A stretch of 64,000 bases of DNA from Pseudofrankia coriaricola (GCF_001854805.1 NZ_MBLO01000125.1:94970-158969), one strand, 5' to 3'; positions 16,997-25,253 are shown, counted from the first letter of the stretch. Notes: generated by a model from the sequence alone, not told the origin. Translations and numbers: made by a program.

Positions 16997-17191
16997 GGGA
17001 GTGCCTTCCTGGTGTTCTTGAGGGCCAGTAGCGTCACGAGGAGGTCGTCGCGTTCGGCGACCATCCGCGCCTGGTCGAGGCCGGTCAGCTCGTCATCGAC
17101 GCCGGCGACCAGCTTGGAAGAGCGCCGCCCAGCTCGCGCCGATCACGCCGGTCCCGACGACGGCCGCGCGCTCGACTCCGGCGACGCTCAT
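16993..17191 (-). pseudogene. Internally deleted 3-hydroxyacyl-CoA dehydrogenase (carnitine dehydrogenase-like)
   Basis: The frame starts ATG 17191 and reads VERAAVVGTGVIGASWAALF, the NAD-binding glycine loop of 3-hydroxyacyl-CoA and carnitine dehydrogenases, then stops within 35 residues. A second frame then runs LVAGVDDELTGLDQARMVAE, DDLLVTLLALKNTRKALP to a stop at 16993, which resembles the C-terminus of the same family. About 250 central residues are missing. Both ends still overlap their neighbours: ATGA with the synthetase upstream and GTGA with the amidohydrolase downstream. The original operon order is thus preserved around an internal deletion. Confidence 0.7.
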
Positions 17192-19188
17192 CGTGGCCGT
17201 GCCTGGCGGTGGAGGGCGAACTGCGCGAACGCGTCGAGGGACGCCGGGTCGAGCAGCGACCCCGGCGAGGCGACGGCGTCCACGGCCGCGCCGCGCAAAA
17301 TCTTCTTGACCGGGACCTCCAGCTTCTTGCCAGTGCGGCTGTACGGTACGGCCGCGACCTCGACGATCTGGTCCGGGACGTGGCGCGGCGACAGCGCCGA
17401 GCGGATCTGCTGGCCGAGCCGGCGGCGCAGGTCGTCGTCGAGTCGGTGACCCTCGCTCGGTACCACGAACAGGATGAGCTCGCCCATCCCGCCGGCGGAG
17501 TCCTCGAGGTGGACCACGACGCTGTCGCTCACCTCCTGGATGTCCTGCAGCGCCCGGTAGAACTCGGCTGTGCCCAGCCGCACTCCGCCGCGGTTGAGGG
17601 TGGCGTCCGAACGGCCGGTGATGACGCAGGTGCCCGCCTCGGAGAACCTGACCCAGTCGCCGAACCGGAACAGCCCAGGGAACTCGGCGAAGTACGCCGC
17701 CGCGTACCGGCTCCCGTCGTCGCCCCAGAACCCGACCGGCATAGAGGGCATCGGCGCACCGATCACCAGCTCACCGAGGTCACCCACCACGACGTTCCCG
17801 CGTTCGTCGAGTGCCTTCGCGTCCACGCCCAGACTGGCGCCGGACATCTCGCCCGCCCAGACCGCCTGCAGCGGGGACGCCTGCACCAGGCCGGTGCAGA
17901 CGTCGGTACCGCCGCTGCCGACGTTGAGCAGCACCCGGTCACCCAGCTGCTCGTGTACCCAGCGGAACCCCTCCGCCGGGAACGGGCTGCCGGCGACGCC
18001 GAGCTGGCGAAGCCGCGAGAGGTCGAACTCCGCGGCCGGTCGCAGCCCTTCGCGCCGGCAGGCCATGAGATAGCCGGGGCTCGCGCCCATCAGCGTGGCC
18101 CCGGTCCGCTCGACCAGCCGCCACTGCTCGCGCAGGTCGGGGTACAACGGATTGCCATCGATCATCACGACCGATGCGCCGAGGGCGAGGCTGGAGACAC
18201 CGACGTTCCACATCATCCAGGCGGTGGTGGTGAACCACAGCAGCCGGTCGGCCGGCCGCAGGTCCCAGTGCAGGCCGAGATTCTTCAAGTGCTCCAGCAG
18301 GATCCCGCCGTGGCAGTGGACGATGGCCTTCGGCAGACCGGTCGTCCCCGACGAGAACAGGACGTAGAGCGGGTGGTCGAACGCCACCGGCTCGAACTCC
18401 AGCGGGTCGTCGGCGGCGTCGAGAAGCGACGGCCAGGCGACGGCGTCGTCGAGAGTGTCGTCGAGGGCGAGAGGTCCATAAGGGACATGGACGAGGTGCT
18501 CGACGGACGGCAGCGCGGCCCGGATCGCGGCGAGCTCCGCGCGCCGGTCGATCTGCTTGTCGCCGTAGGTGTAGCCGGCGACCGCGAGCAGAACCTTCGG
18601 CTCGATCTGGGCGAACCGGTCCACCACGCTCGGTGTGCCGAACTCGGGCGCGCAGCTGGCCCAGATGGCACCGAGGCTCGCAGTCGCGAGGAAGGCCACC
18701 AGCGTCTCCGGGCAGTTCGGCAGATAGGCCGCGACCCGGTCGCCCAGCCCGACGCCGAGACGGCGCAGGCCAGCGCGGGCCCGGCGGACCTGCTCGGCGA
18801 GCTCACCGAACGTGAGCTCGACCGGCGGGCGAGTCTGCGAGTAGCCGAGAACCGCGAGGCTGTCGGCCCGGTCCGCCGTGGCGAAGCAGTGCTCGGCGTA
18901 GTTGAGGGTGGCACCGGTGAACCACTGGGCGCCCGGCATCGACCGCTCGACGAGGACCCGGTCGTAGCGGGCGTGTGCCTTCACCCCGAAGTAGTGCCAG
19001 ATCGACTCCCAGAAGTCCTCGAGGCGATCGACCGACCAGGCCCGCAGGTCCGCCCAGCCGGCTAAGGTGAGGCCACGCTCGCGGGCGAGCCAGCCGAGGT
19101 AGTCCTGAACCCGGGCGCCGTCGGTGACCTCCGGTCCCGGGCGGTAGAGAAGGTCCGGGGCACCCGCCCGGCGCGCTGTGGCCGTCAT
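17188..19188 (-). CDS. Acetoacetyl-CoA synthetase-type acyl-CoA ligase
   Basis: The 666-residue member of the AMP-binding superfamily has the length and N-terminal extension of acetoacetate-CoA ligases (ESIWHYFGVKAHARYDRVL near residue 45). The P-loop is YVLFSSGTTGLPKAIVH near 275, the adenine motif lies around VGSGGTDVCTG near 420, the hinge is GRSDATLNRGGVRLG near 525, and the catalytic Lys is in YSRTGKKLEVPVKKIL near 625. It should activate acetoacetate or a related 3-oxo acid with ATP and CoA. The start and stop overlap the adjacent genes by ATGA, so it is translated in series with the enoyl-CoA hydratase. The exact acid is not certain. Confidence 0.87.
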   Translation of the reverse strand: MTATARRAGAPDLLYRPGPEVTDGARVQDYLGWLARERGLTLAGWADLRAWSVDRLEDFWESIWHYFGVKAHARYDRVLVERSMPGAQWFTGATLNYAEHCFATADRADSLAVLGYSQTRPPVELTFGELAEQVRRARAGLRRLGVGLGDRVAAYLPNCPETLVAFLATASLGAIWASCAPEFGTPSVVDRFAQIEPKVLLAVAGYTYGDKQIDRRAELAAIRAALPSVEHLVHVPYGPLALDDTLDDAVAWPSLLDAADDPLEFEPVAFDHPLYVLFSSGTTGLPKAIVHCHGGILLEHLKNLGLHWDLRPADRLLWFTTTAWMMWNVGVSSLALGASVVMIDGNPLYPDLREQWRLVERTGATLMGASPGYLMACRREGLRPAAEFDLSRLRQLGVAGSPFPAEGFRWVHEQLGDRVLLNVGSGGTDVCTGLVQASPLQAVWAGEMSGASLGVDAKALDERGNVVVGDLGELVIGAPMPSMPVGFWGDDGSRYAAAYFAEFPGLFRFGDWVRFSEAGTCVITGRSDATLNRGGVRLGTAEFYRALQDIQEVSDSVVVHLEDSAGGMGELILFVVPSEGHRLDDDLRRRLGQQIRSALSPRHVPDQIVEVAAVPYSRTGKKLEVPVKKILRGAAVDAVASPGSLLDPASLDAFAQFALHRQARPR

Positions 19189-19988
19189 TGGTTCGACTCC
19201 TGTGGGTTGGTCACCTTCGCGGCCGTCCCGTCGAGGAAGGCGCGCATCCGGTCCTTGGCTTCGACGCTGTCCTGCGCGACGGCCGACATCAGCGACTCCA
19301 GGAGCAGCCCCGCCTCGGGGCCGGCCTCCGCGATCCGCGGCAGCGCGTGGAGCACCGCGTAGGTCGTGACCGGCGAGTTCTGGGCGACCCGGGCCGCGAG
19401 CCCGAGCGCGGTGTCCAGGCCGGCGCCGTCGTCGACGACGTACTGGGCCAGGCCGTACCGTTCCGCCTCCGTGGCGGAGAGCACCCGCCCGGTGAGCATC
19501 ATGTCGGTCATCCGAGCTACCCCGATCAGCCGCTGGATCCGTACCGACCCCCCGCCGCCGACGAACAGGCCCCGCTCGCCCTCCGGCAGCGCGAAGAACG
19601 CCGACCGCTCCGCCACCCGGATATGGGTGGCACAGGCGAGCTCAAGCCCGCCGCCGATGACTGCCCCCTTCAGAACGCAGATCACCGGCACCGGGCACGA
19701 CTCGATCTGCCCAAAGGCGTGATGCCACATCCGGGAGTGGTGCAGGCCGTCGAGGGTGTCACGTTCACGGAGCTCACCGAGGTCGAGGCCCGCCGAGAAG
19801 TGGCTGCCGTCCGCCGCCAGCACGGCGGCCCGCGCCCAGCCCGGCGGTGCGGCGAAAAACGCGCCCAGCCCGAGGACGGTCGCGTCGTCAAGGGCATTGC
19901 GTTTCTTGGCCCGGCTCAGGCTCAGGACGGCGACGTCCCCAGTGCGGTCGAGCCTCAGCGAGGGCGGCAGGGCGGCGAGATCGGGCAC
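19185..19988 (-). CDS. Enoyl-CoA hydratase/isomerase family protein
   Basis: Starting at GTG 19988 the protein has about 267 residues. Crotonase features are VAVLSLSRAKKRNALDDATV near residue 18, the oxyanion segment DGSHFSAGLDLGEL near 58, and AVIGGGLELACATHIRV near 105, where the second oxyanion glycine lies. Position 120-145 reads FALPEGERGLFVGGGG, so the catalytic Glu position is plausible. A longer reading frame reaches 20345 but would run through the divergent MarR gene, so the short form is preferred. It is the first gene of an operon with an acyl-CoA ligase and an amidohydrolase. Confidence 0.83.
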   Translation of the reverse strand: MPDLAALPPSLRLDRTGDVAVLSLSRAKKRNALDDATVLGLGAFFAAPPGWARAAVLAADGSHFSAGLDLGELRERDTLDGLHHSRMWHHAFGQIESCPVPVICVLKGAVIGGGLELACATHIRVAERSAFFALPEGERGLFVGGGGSVRIQRLIGVARMTDMMLTGRVLSATEAERYGLAQYVVDDGAGLDTALGLAARVAQNSPVTTYAVLHALPRIAEAGPEAGLLLESLMSAVAQDSVEAKDRMRAFLDGTAAKVTNPQESNQ

Positions 19989-20005
19989 GAGGCTTGGTCC
20001 AATCA

Positions 20006-20053
20006 ACAGGAAACCTGATGATCTTAAGTGTCGAGTATCATCAGGTTTCCTGT
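20006..20053. promoter_or_regulatory. 17-bp perfect inverted repeat operator between divergent MarR and enoyl-CoA hydratase genes
   Basis: The left arm ACAGGAAACCTGATGAT (20006-20022) and right arm ATCATCAGGTTTCCTGT (20037-20053) match perfectly with a 14-base spacer. Each arm also contains its own AGG-N3-CCT palindrome, so two MarR dimers could bind. The site lies between the start of the operon (19988) and the MarR start (20089). Confidence 0.7.
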
Positions 20054-20088
20054 CAATGCTCGTGGTCTTCCGAAGGTTGAGAGGCAGC

Positions 20089-20520
20089 GTGGACCACCCG
20101 CCCCCGTCGCTGCTGTACGCGGTGAAGCGCCTGGAGCTGGCCGTCCGGGCCGGTCTCGACGACGCGCTCCGCGCGTCCGGCGTGACGACCCCCCAATACA
20201 CCGCGCTCACCGTGCTCGAGCGCTCCGGCGCCGTCTCCGCGGCGCGGCTCGCCCGCGACTCGTTCGTGACCCCACAATCGATGGCGGACATGCTGCGCAC
20301 CCTCGAGGAACGCGGCCTCATCCGCCGCGAGACCAACCCGCGCAACCGCCGCGAATCCCTGGTTCACCTCACCGACGCGGGCCAGCACCTCCTCGAGGAA
20401 TTCGCCGCGCCGGTCGCCAACCTGGAAAACCGGATGATCCGCTCACTCGCTGCGCGCGAGGTGGCACGGGTTCAGGCGAGCCTGTACGAGATGTGGCAGG
20501 CACTGCTGCCGGGACATTAA
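20089..20520 (+). CDS. MarR-family transcriptional regulator
   Basis: The 143-residue MarR protein reads TPQYTALTVLERSGAVSAAR, FVTPQSMADMLRTLEERGLI (recognition helix) and the wing RRETNPRNRRESLVHLTDAG. GTG 20089 is preferred because GAGAGG lies 4 bases upstream; ATG 20056 would extend it by 11 residues and sits close to the operator. It is divergent from the enoyl-CoA hydratase operon and is its probable repressor. Ligands of such MarR proteins are often the CoA ester or the free acid of the pathway. Its stop overlaps the stop of the truncated pcaD on the other strand. Confidence 0.88.
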   Translation: MDHPPPSLLYAVKRLELAVRAGLDDALRASGVTTPQYTALTVLERSGAVSAARLARDSFVTPQSMADMLRTLEERGLIRRETNPRNRRESLVHLTDAGQHLLEEFAAPVANLENRMIRSLAAREVARVQASLYEMWQALLPGH

Positions 20521-20837
20521 GCCGTGGCGCTATAGCCAGGGCCGAGAGAGACCCCCGCGTAGGCGAACTGGGTCGCGCCGTCACCGCGCGCCGCGGCCAC
20601 CTCCTCCACGTAGGCAAGAACGCCCGCGGCCAGCTCGCCGATCGTGAACGGCCCGTGGACAGGCGCGGCACCATGGCCGGGCAGGTCCCAGCCGACGACG
20701 TGGAAGGTGTCCCCGAGCAGGCCGGCCGCCGTGGCCCACAGGGCCGTCGACGAGGTGCCCAGCGACGGTCCGACGACGAGCAGGGGCTGGTGAGGACGCC
20801 CGGCGAGCCTGCCACCGGTGATGCGGGGCACGGTCAC
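20517..20837 (-). pseudogene. pcaD: Truncated 3-oxoadipate enol-lactonase (PcaD), N-terminal part
   Basis: The GTG start at 20837 overlaps the pcaB stop (GTGA). The frame reads HQPLLVVGPSLGTSSTALW, VVGWDLPGHGAAPVHGPFTI and AYAGVSLG, a good match to the N-terminal 95 residues of PcaD, including the oxyanion loop and the nucleophile elbow. Right after the elbow Ser the homology stops, with PGYSATA and a TAA at 20519-20517. The acid and His of the catalytic triad are therefore absent. The cut lies directly against the end of the MarR gene, which suggests a deletion or rearrangement joint near 20540. Confidence 0.78.
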
Positions 20838-22060
20838 CGCGTGGCCGCCAGGTTGGCGTGCGCGCGGGCGAGCACGGCGGTGATGACGTCGTCGGCGACG
20901 CCGAGGTACCCGTCCTCGCACGGTTCGCCGCCGGCGAAGGCGGCCACCGAGCGGCGCTCGGCCGTCAGGCCAGGCCAGGCGGCCTCGGCGGTGGCGCGCA
21001 TGCGGTCGACGTCGACCCGCAGGCCGCGCAGCAGCTCGCTGGTGTGGCTGGCCGCGACGACCGCGCGCCGGGCCAGGTCGCGCACCGTCGACCACTCGGC
21101 GTGCCAGGCGCCGTCGGGCCGCTCGTCCCCGGCCAGCGCCGCCGCGAGGTGCAGCGTCGAAGCCAGCGCCGGCGCGGTGAGGGCCGCGCGGCGGATCAGC
21201 ACCGAGAGGACCGGGTTGCGCTTCTGGGGCATGGTCGACGAGCCGCCGCGCCCGCCCGCGGCCGGCTCCGCGAGCTCGCCGATCTCCGGGCGGGACAGCG
21301 TGGCCACGTCGGCGGCGAGGCGGCCCCAGGCGTCGGTGCCGGCCACCAGCGCGTCGCCGATCGCGGTGAACGTCGTACGCGTCGTGTGCCAGGGCGCGGC
21401 GGGCCGCAGCGAGAGCGCGGACGCGGCGTCCGCGACGGCGCTCGACACCGCCGAGACCGGGTCCGCGACGCCGCGCAGCCTCGCCAACTCGACGGCAGCC
21501 GACAGCGTCCCGGCCGCACCGCCGAACTGCCCGGGCAGCGCCACCCGGTCGAGCGCGTCGGCCGCGTCGAGCACCCCGGTCAGCCAGCCGGCCGTCTTAA
21601 GCCCGAACGTCGTCGGGACCGCGTGCTGGGTGAGGGTACGACCGGCGATCACCGTGCCCCGGTGGGCGTGGGCTAGCGCGGCGAGCGAGCCGACCTGGTC
21701 GCGCTGCTCCTGGCGGACCCGGTTCACCACGTCGCGCAGCAGCAGGACGAGGCTTGTGTCGATCACGTCCTGGCTGGTGAGGCCGCGATGGACCCAGTGG
21801 GCGCCCGGTCCCGCGGCGCGCTCCCGCCACAGCGCCACGAGCGCTGGTACCGGATTGCCGGTGGCTTCGGCGGCGCGAGCGACGGTGGCCAGCTCGTCCG
21901 GCCCGACGAGGCCGGTCAGCTCGGCGCTGGTTGGCGCGATTTCCGCCCGGGCGAGCGCATCGAGCCAGGCCTGTTCGACGCGCGCCATCGCCGCCAGCCA
22001 CGACGCCTCGGTGACCAGGTCGCCGGCGCGCTCGTCGCCGGGCCAGAAAAGATCACTCAC
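20834..22060 (-). CDS. pcaB: 3-carboxy-cis,cis-muconate cycloisomerase
   Basis: This 408-residue protein of the fumarase/aspartase superfamily carries the signature GGSSTMPQKRNPV near residue 275 and WVHRGLTSQDVIDTSL near 95. Its length and pca context identify it as PcaB, which lactonises 3-carboxy-cis,cis-muconate, the PcaGH product. GTG 22060 lies 6 bases after the pcaG stop, and the stop overlaps the pcaD remnant, so it is part of the pcaHGB(D) operon. The next steps (PcaC decarboxylase, PcaD) are missing or broken here, so the carboxymuconolactone would have to be processed by enzymes encoded elsewhere. Confidence 0.88.
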   Translation of the reverse strand: MSDLFWPGDERAGDLVTEASWLAAMARVEQAWLDALARAEIAPTSAELTGLVGPDELATVARAAEATGNPVPALVALWRERAAGPGAHWVHRGLTSQDVIDTSLVLLLRDVVNRVRQEQRDQVGSLAALAHAHRGTVIAGRTLTQHAVPTTFGLKTAGWLTGVLDAADALDRVALPGQFGGAAGTLSAAVELARLRGVADPVSAVSSAVADAASALSLRPAAPWHTTRTTFTAIGDALVAGTDAWGRLAADVATLSRPEIGELAEPAAGGRGGSSTMPQKRNPVLSVLIRRAALTAPALASTLHLAAALAGDERPDGAWHAEWSTVRDLARRAVVAASHTSELLRGLRVDVDRMRATAEAAWPGLTAERRSVAAFAGGEPCEDGYLGVADDVITAVLARAHANLAATR

Positions 22061-22066
22061 GGGGGC

Positions 22067-22621
22067 TCACTGGCCCGGGTAGCGCAGGAAGACGGTCTCG
22101 TCGCCGCCTTGCAGGCGGATGTCGAACACGAAGCCGCGCTCGTCAGTCGACGCGATCAGGGTTCGTCGGCGCTCGGCCGGCAGCGAGGACAGCAGCGGGT
22201 CGGCGGCCAGCGCCGCGGAATCGCCCGGCACGTAGGCCCGGGTGAAAAGCCGGTCCAGCAGGCCACGCGCGAAGACGGTGACGGCGAAGAACGCCGCTCT
22301 GCCAGCCTCGGTCGGTCCGGGCACCAGGGTGCTGAACGCGTAGCACCCGTCCCCGCCGGTGGCCGCCCGCCCGAAGCCCGTGAATGTCCACCCGTCGCGG
22401 CGCAGCGAGCCGGGCTCCCGCGCAACGGTCCCGTCGGGGCGGGCCTGCCAGAGCTCCACGAGCGCGTCCGGCACCGCGTTGCCTGCGCCGTCGAGCACCT
22501 GTCCCCGCAGGACCACCGCTCCCGGGCCGCCCGGCGGTACGAGATCGCGGTCGCCCTCGTAGGGGAGGGCGTAGTGAAAGAACGGCCCGACAGTCTGACC
22601 CGGGGTCGCGGTCGGCGTCAT
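22067..22621 (-). CDS. pcaG: Protocatechuate 3,4-dioxygenase alpha subunit
   Basis: The 184-residue protein starts TPTATPGQTVGPFFHYALPY, the canonical beginning of PcaG, and has the intradiol beta-sandwich with VLRGQVLDGAGNAVPDALVE and YAFSTLVPGP. The alpha chain does not keep the iron ligands but contributes to the active-site entrance and forms the alpha-beta protomer with PcaH. ATG 22621 overlaps the pcaH stop (ATGA), ensuring equal synthesis. Together the subunits cleave protocatechuate between its hydroxyl groups. Confidence 0.92.
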   Translation of the reverse strand: MTPTATPGQTVGPFFHYALPYEGDRDLVPPGGPGAVVLRGQVLDGAGNAVPDALVELWQARPDGTVAREPGSLRRDGWTFTGFGRAATGGDGCYAFSTLVPGPTEAGRAAFFAVTVFARGLLDRLFTRAYVPGDSAALAADPLLSSLPAERRRTLIASTDERGFVFDIRLQGGDETVFLRYPGQ

Positions 22622-23400
22622 GCGACGTCCTCGGACTCGAACCAGGTCTGCCGGCCGCCGGTCAGCACGATGTCCCACCGGTAGCCGGTGGCCCACTCAT
22701 GGCTGGTCAGGTCGTGGTCGTAGGTCGCGACCAGCCGGTCGCGGGCCCGATCGTCGATGATCGACTGGTAGATCGGGTCGAGCGCCCGCAGCGGGTCTCC
22801 CGGGAAGTACAGCTGCGTGACGAGGCGCTGGGTGAACGAGCTGCCGAACACCGAGAAGTGGACGTGCGCCGGACGCCACGCGTTGAAATGGTTGCGCCAG
22901 GGATAGGGACCGGGCTTGATCGTCTGGAACCGATACCGGCCGTCCGCGTCGGTCAGGCATCGTCCCGTTCCGGTGAAGTTCGGATCGAGCGGCGCCGGAT
23001 GCTGATCTCGCTCGTGCGTGTAGCGGCCCGCGGCGTTGGCCTGCCAGATCTCGACCAGCTGCCCGCGGACCGGCCGGCCCGCACCGTCGACGACCCGCCC
23101 GGCCAGGATGATGCGCTCGCCGATCGGTTCGCCCGCGTGACCCGCGGTCAGGTCGGCCTCCAGCGGGTCGACATCGCGGGCGCCGAAGCAAGGAGCCCAG
23201 CGTTCGATCGTCTCCGGCTCGACGTCGCACAAGTCGCCGGTGGGGTGCCGCAGAGTGCTGCTGCGGTAGGGCGGATAGTCCAGCCTCGGCTGGGTCTCCT
23301 CGACGCCCGCCTGCCGGTAGCCAGCCTCGATCGCCGCGATCTCGGAGCTGATCACGGACTGCGGCTCCAGCTCGGGCGCCGGAACGGCGATACTGCTCAT
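22618..23400 (-). CDS. pcaH: Protocatechuate 3,4-dioxygenase beta subunit
   Basis: The 260-residue beta subunit keeps all four Fe(III) ligand positions: Tyr in AGRYTHERDQH, Tyr in KPGPYPWRNHF, and two His in RPAHVHFSVFG. The intradiol dioxygenase core includes IILAGRVVDGAGRPVRGQLV and LTDADGRYRFQT. It converts protocatechuate and O2 to 3-carboxy-cis,cis-muconate. It is the first gene of the operon pcaH-pcaG-pcaB-pcaD' and is divergent from an IclR gene, a typical arrangement for control by a PcaR/PcaU-like regulator. The vanAB genes 2 kb away would supply its substrate. Confidence 0.93.
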   Translation of the reverse strand: MSSIAVPAPELEPQSVISSEIAAIEAGYRQAGVEETQPRLDYPPYRSSTLRHPTGDLCDVEPETIERWAPCFGARDVDPLEADLTAGHAGEPIGERIILAGRVVDGAGRPVRGQLVEIWQANAAGRYTHERDQHPAPLDPNFTGTGRCLTDADGRYRFQTIKPGPYPWRNHFNAWRPAHVHFSVFGSSFTQRLVTQLYFPGDPLRALDPIYQSIIDDRARDRLVATYDHDLTSHEWATGYRWDIVLTGGRQTWFESEDVA

Positions 23401-23444
23401 GCAGCGCAGCGTAGGAGCGCCAGCGGTGACCGCGACCGCGGATG

Positions 23445-23461
23445 CTTCCGCTCAGTGGAAG
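23445..23461. promoter_or_regulatory. Candidate IclR operator between pcaH and the IclR gene
   Basis: CTTCC (23445-23449) and GGAAG (23457-23461) form an inverted repeat with a 7-base spacer in the 71-base divergent region. IclR-type regulators of pca genes commonly bind here. Assignment by position only. Confidence 0.35.
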
Positions 23462-23471
23462 AATCGGCCGT

Positions 23472-24230
23472 ATGGCGGGTAACACCAGCACCCCGGGCGC
23501 GACCGTCGCGGGCCGGATCATGGCCATCCTCGGCGCGTTCGACGACCACCACCCGCGACTGCCGCTGTCGGACATCGCCCGGCGCGCCGACCTGCCGTTA
23601 CCCACGGCCCATCGCCTGGTGGGAGAGCTTGTGCGCCACGGCGCCCTGGCGCGCACCGACGACGACTACGTCATCGGCCGGCGCCTGTGGGAGCTCGGAC
23701 TGCTCGCCCCGATCGCGTCGACCCTGCGCGAGACAGCCGCGCCGTTCCTGCACGACATCCACGCCGCCACGCGCGCCACCGTCCACCTGGCGGTGCGCGA
23801 CGGCCACCAGGTGCTGTACCTGGAGCGGATGGCCGGTCGGGACTCGGTGCCGGTGGTCAGCTCGGTCGGCTCGGTGCTGCCGCTGCACGCCACCGGCGTC
23901 GGCAAGGTGCTGCTCGCCCACGCGCCGGACGACGTCCGGCGCGGCGTCCTGTCGTCCCTTCCGCGGGTGACCCCGTACACGATCACCCAACCGGGCCGGC
24001 TCAACGAACAGCTCAAGCAGATCCGACGCGTCGGATACGCCACGACGGTCGAGGAGATGTCGCTGGGCGCCTGCTCCGTCGCCACACCGGTTCACCGACA
24101 CGGCCAGGTGGTGGCCGCGATCGGTGTCGTCGTACCCACCCTCAGGCGCGACCGCGGCGGGGTCACCGCCGCGCTCCACGTCGCCGCACAAGGGATCTCA
24201 CGCCAGCTCGGCGCCCTACCACCGGCGTGA
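23472..24230 (+). CDS. IclR-family regulator, probably of the pca operon
   Basis: From ATG 23472 the protein has 252 residues. The N-terminal winged helix contains GRIMAILGAFDDHHPRLPLS, DIARRADLPLPTAHRLVGEL and the wing DDYVIGRRLWELG. The C-terminal effector domain has RDSVPVVSSVGSVLPLHATG, GVGKVLLAH and VATPVHRHGQVVAAIGV. It is divergent from pcaH with only 71 bases between the starts, so it most likely controls the pca genes in response to protocatechuate or a pathway intermediate. The start is close to the operator and may be leaderless; an upstream GTG/TTG is possible. Confidence 0.88.
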   Translation: MAGNTSTPGATVAGRIMAILGAFDDHHPRLPLSDIARRADLPLPTAHRLVGELVRHGALARTDDDYVIGRRLWELGLLAPIASTLRETAAPFLHDIHAATRATVHLAVRDGHQVLYLERMAGRDSVPVVSSVGSVLPLHATGVGKVLLAHAPDDVRRGVLSSLPRVTPYTITQPGRLNEQLKQIRRVGYATTVEEMSLGACSVATPVHRHGQVVAAIGVVVPTLRRDRGGVTAALHVAAQGISRQLGALPPA

Positions 24231-24266
24231 GTCGGCTGCGCGTCGGCTGCTGGGTCCGGTGGCGAG

Positions 24267-25253
24267 TCAGGCGGCCGGTGGGGTGGGGATCCCGCCGGCG
24301 AGCGCGCGGCTGATGCCGCGGGCGGCTGTGCGGACCGCTGGTCCGAGCGCGTCGGGCGCGGTGATGCTCGAGCAGGTCGTCGACGCGGGTGTGTACAGCT
24401 CAGGCATGCGGACCTTGCTGTTCGCCGGTGACCATCTGCTGTCGTTCATCACTCCGTCGATCGGGTTGGACGGCCGCGCGGCGCTCGCCCGCACGACAAG
24501 GGACAGAGCCGCCACGACGTTCCCCGCCCGGTCGACGACCGGCGCCGCTACCGACAGCGCGTCCATCGTCACCTGACGGTCGCTCACCGCGAGTCCAGTC
24601 CGTCGGACACCGTCCAGCGTCCGGCGCAGGACCACCGGATCCGTGATCGTCTTCTCGGTGAAGCGACGGAGCGGCCCAGCCAGCGCTGCCTCCTGCACCT
24701 CCTGCGGCGCGTAGGCGAGGAGGACCAGCCCCACCCCTGTCGCGTGCGCCGGAAACCTGCCCCCGACCCGGGTCAGCACTCCGACGGAGTGCCTGCCCGC
24801 GATCCGTTCCACGAAGACGACCTCGTGGTCCGCCCGGACGGCGAGTTGCACATTCTCGTGAGTGACCTCGTAGAGGTCCTCGAGGAATGGCATGGCCAGC
24901 TCGCGCAGGCGCAGCCCGCGGGGCGCGAGTGAAGCCACCTCCCACAGCCTCAGCCCAACCTGGTAGCGGCCGAGGTCGTCGCGTTCCAACGCCCCCCACT
25001 CTGTGAGATCGCCGACCAGCCGGTGCGCGGTGGTGAGCGGTAGTCCCGCCCGGCGGGCGATCTCACTGACCGTCAGTTCGGTGTGGCCTGGCGCGAATGC
25101 CTCCAGGACCATCAAGGCCCGGCCGGTGACCGACCTCGGCCCGACTGGGCGGCGCACTCCCGGCGTGGCCACGCCGACGGAGCATGCGGCCGCCTCGGCG
25201 GGCGATGCCGGGGGCGTGTTGGTCTGCCCGGCCGGTATCGGCGCAGTGGTCAT
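24267..25253 (-). CDS. IclR-family regulator with an unusual C-terminal insertion
   Basis: The 328-residue protein has a winged helix near residues 40-100 (RALMVLEAFAPGHTELTVSE, GLPLTTAHRLVGDL) and an IclR effector domain (RHSVGVLTRVGGRFPAHATG, VAAPVVDRAGNVVAALSLVV). Between VVRASAARP and APDALGPAVRTAARGISRA, about 38 extra residues rich in Ser, Pro and Thr interrupt the last helix region; typical relatives run directly from one to the other. It sits just downstream of vanB with its start 36 bases after the vanB stop, so it may be co-transcribed with the vanillate genes and regulate them. Confidence 0.83.
   Translation of the reverse strand: MTTAPIPAGQTNTPPASPAEAAACSVGVATPGVRRPVGPRSVTGRALMVLEAFAPGHTELTVSEIARRAGLPLTTAHRLVGDLTEWGALERDDLGRYQVGLRLWEVASLAPRGLRLRELAMPFLEDLYEVTHENVQLAVRADHEVVFVERIAGRHSVGVLTRVGGRFPAHATGVGLVLLAYAPQEVQEAALAGPLRRFTEKTITDPVVLRRTLDGVRRTGLAVSDRQVTMDALSVAAPVVDRAGNVVAALSLVVRASAARPSNPIDGVMNDSRWSPANSKVRMPELYTPASTTCSSITAPDALGPAVRTAARGISRALAGGIPTPPAA

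Noticed and set aside
17209-19065. Long open frame (618 codons) opposite the acetoacetyl-CoA synthetase gene
   Set aside because: It is an antisense shadow of a clear coding region in high-GC DNA. Composition is Arg/Gly/Ala-rich and no family is recognisable.
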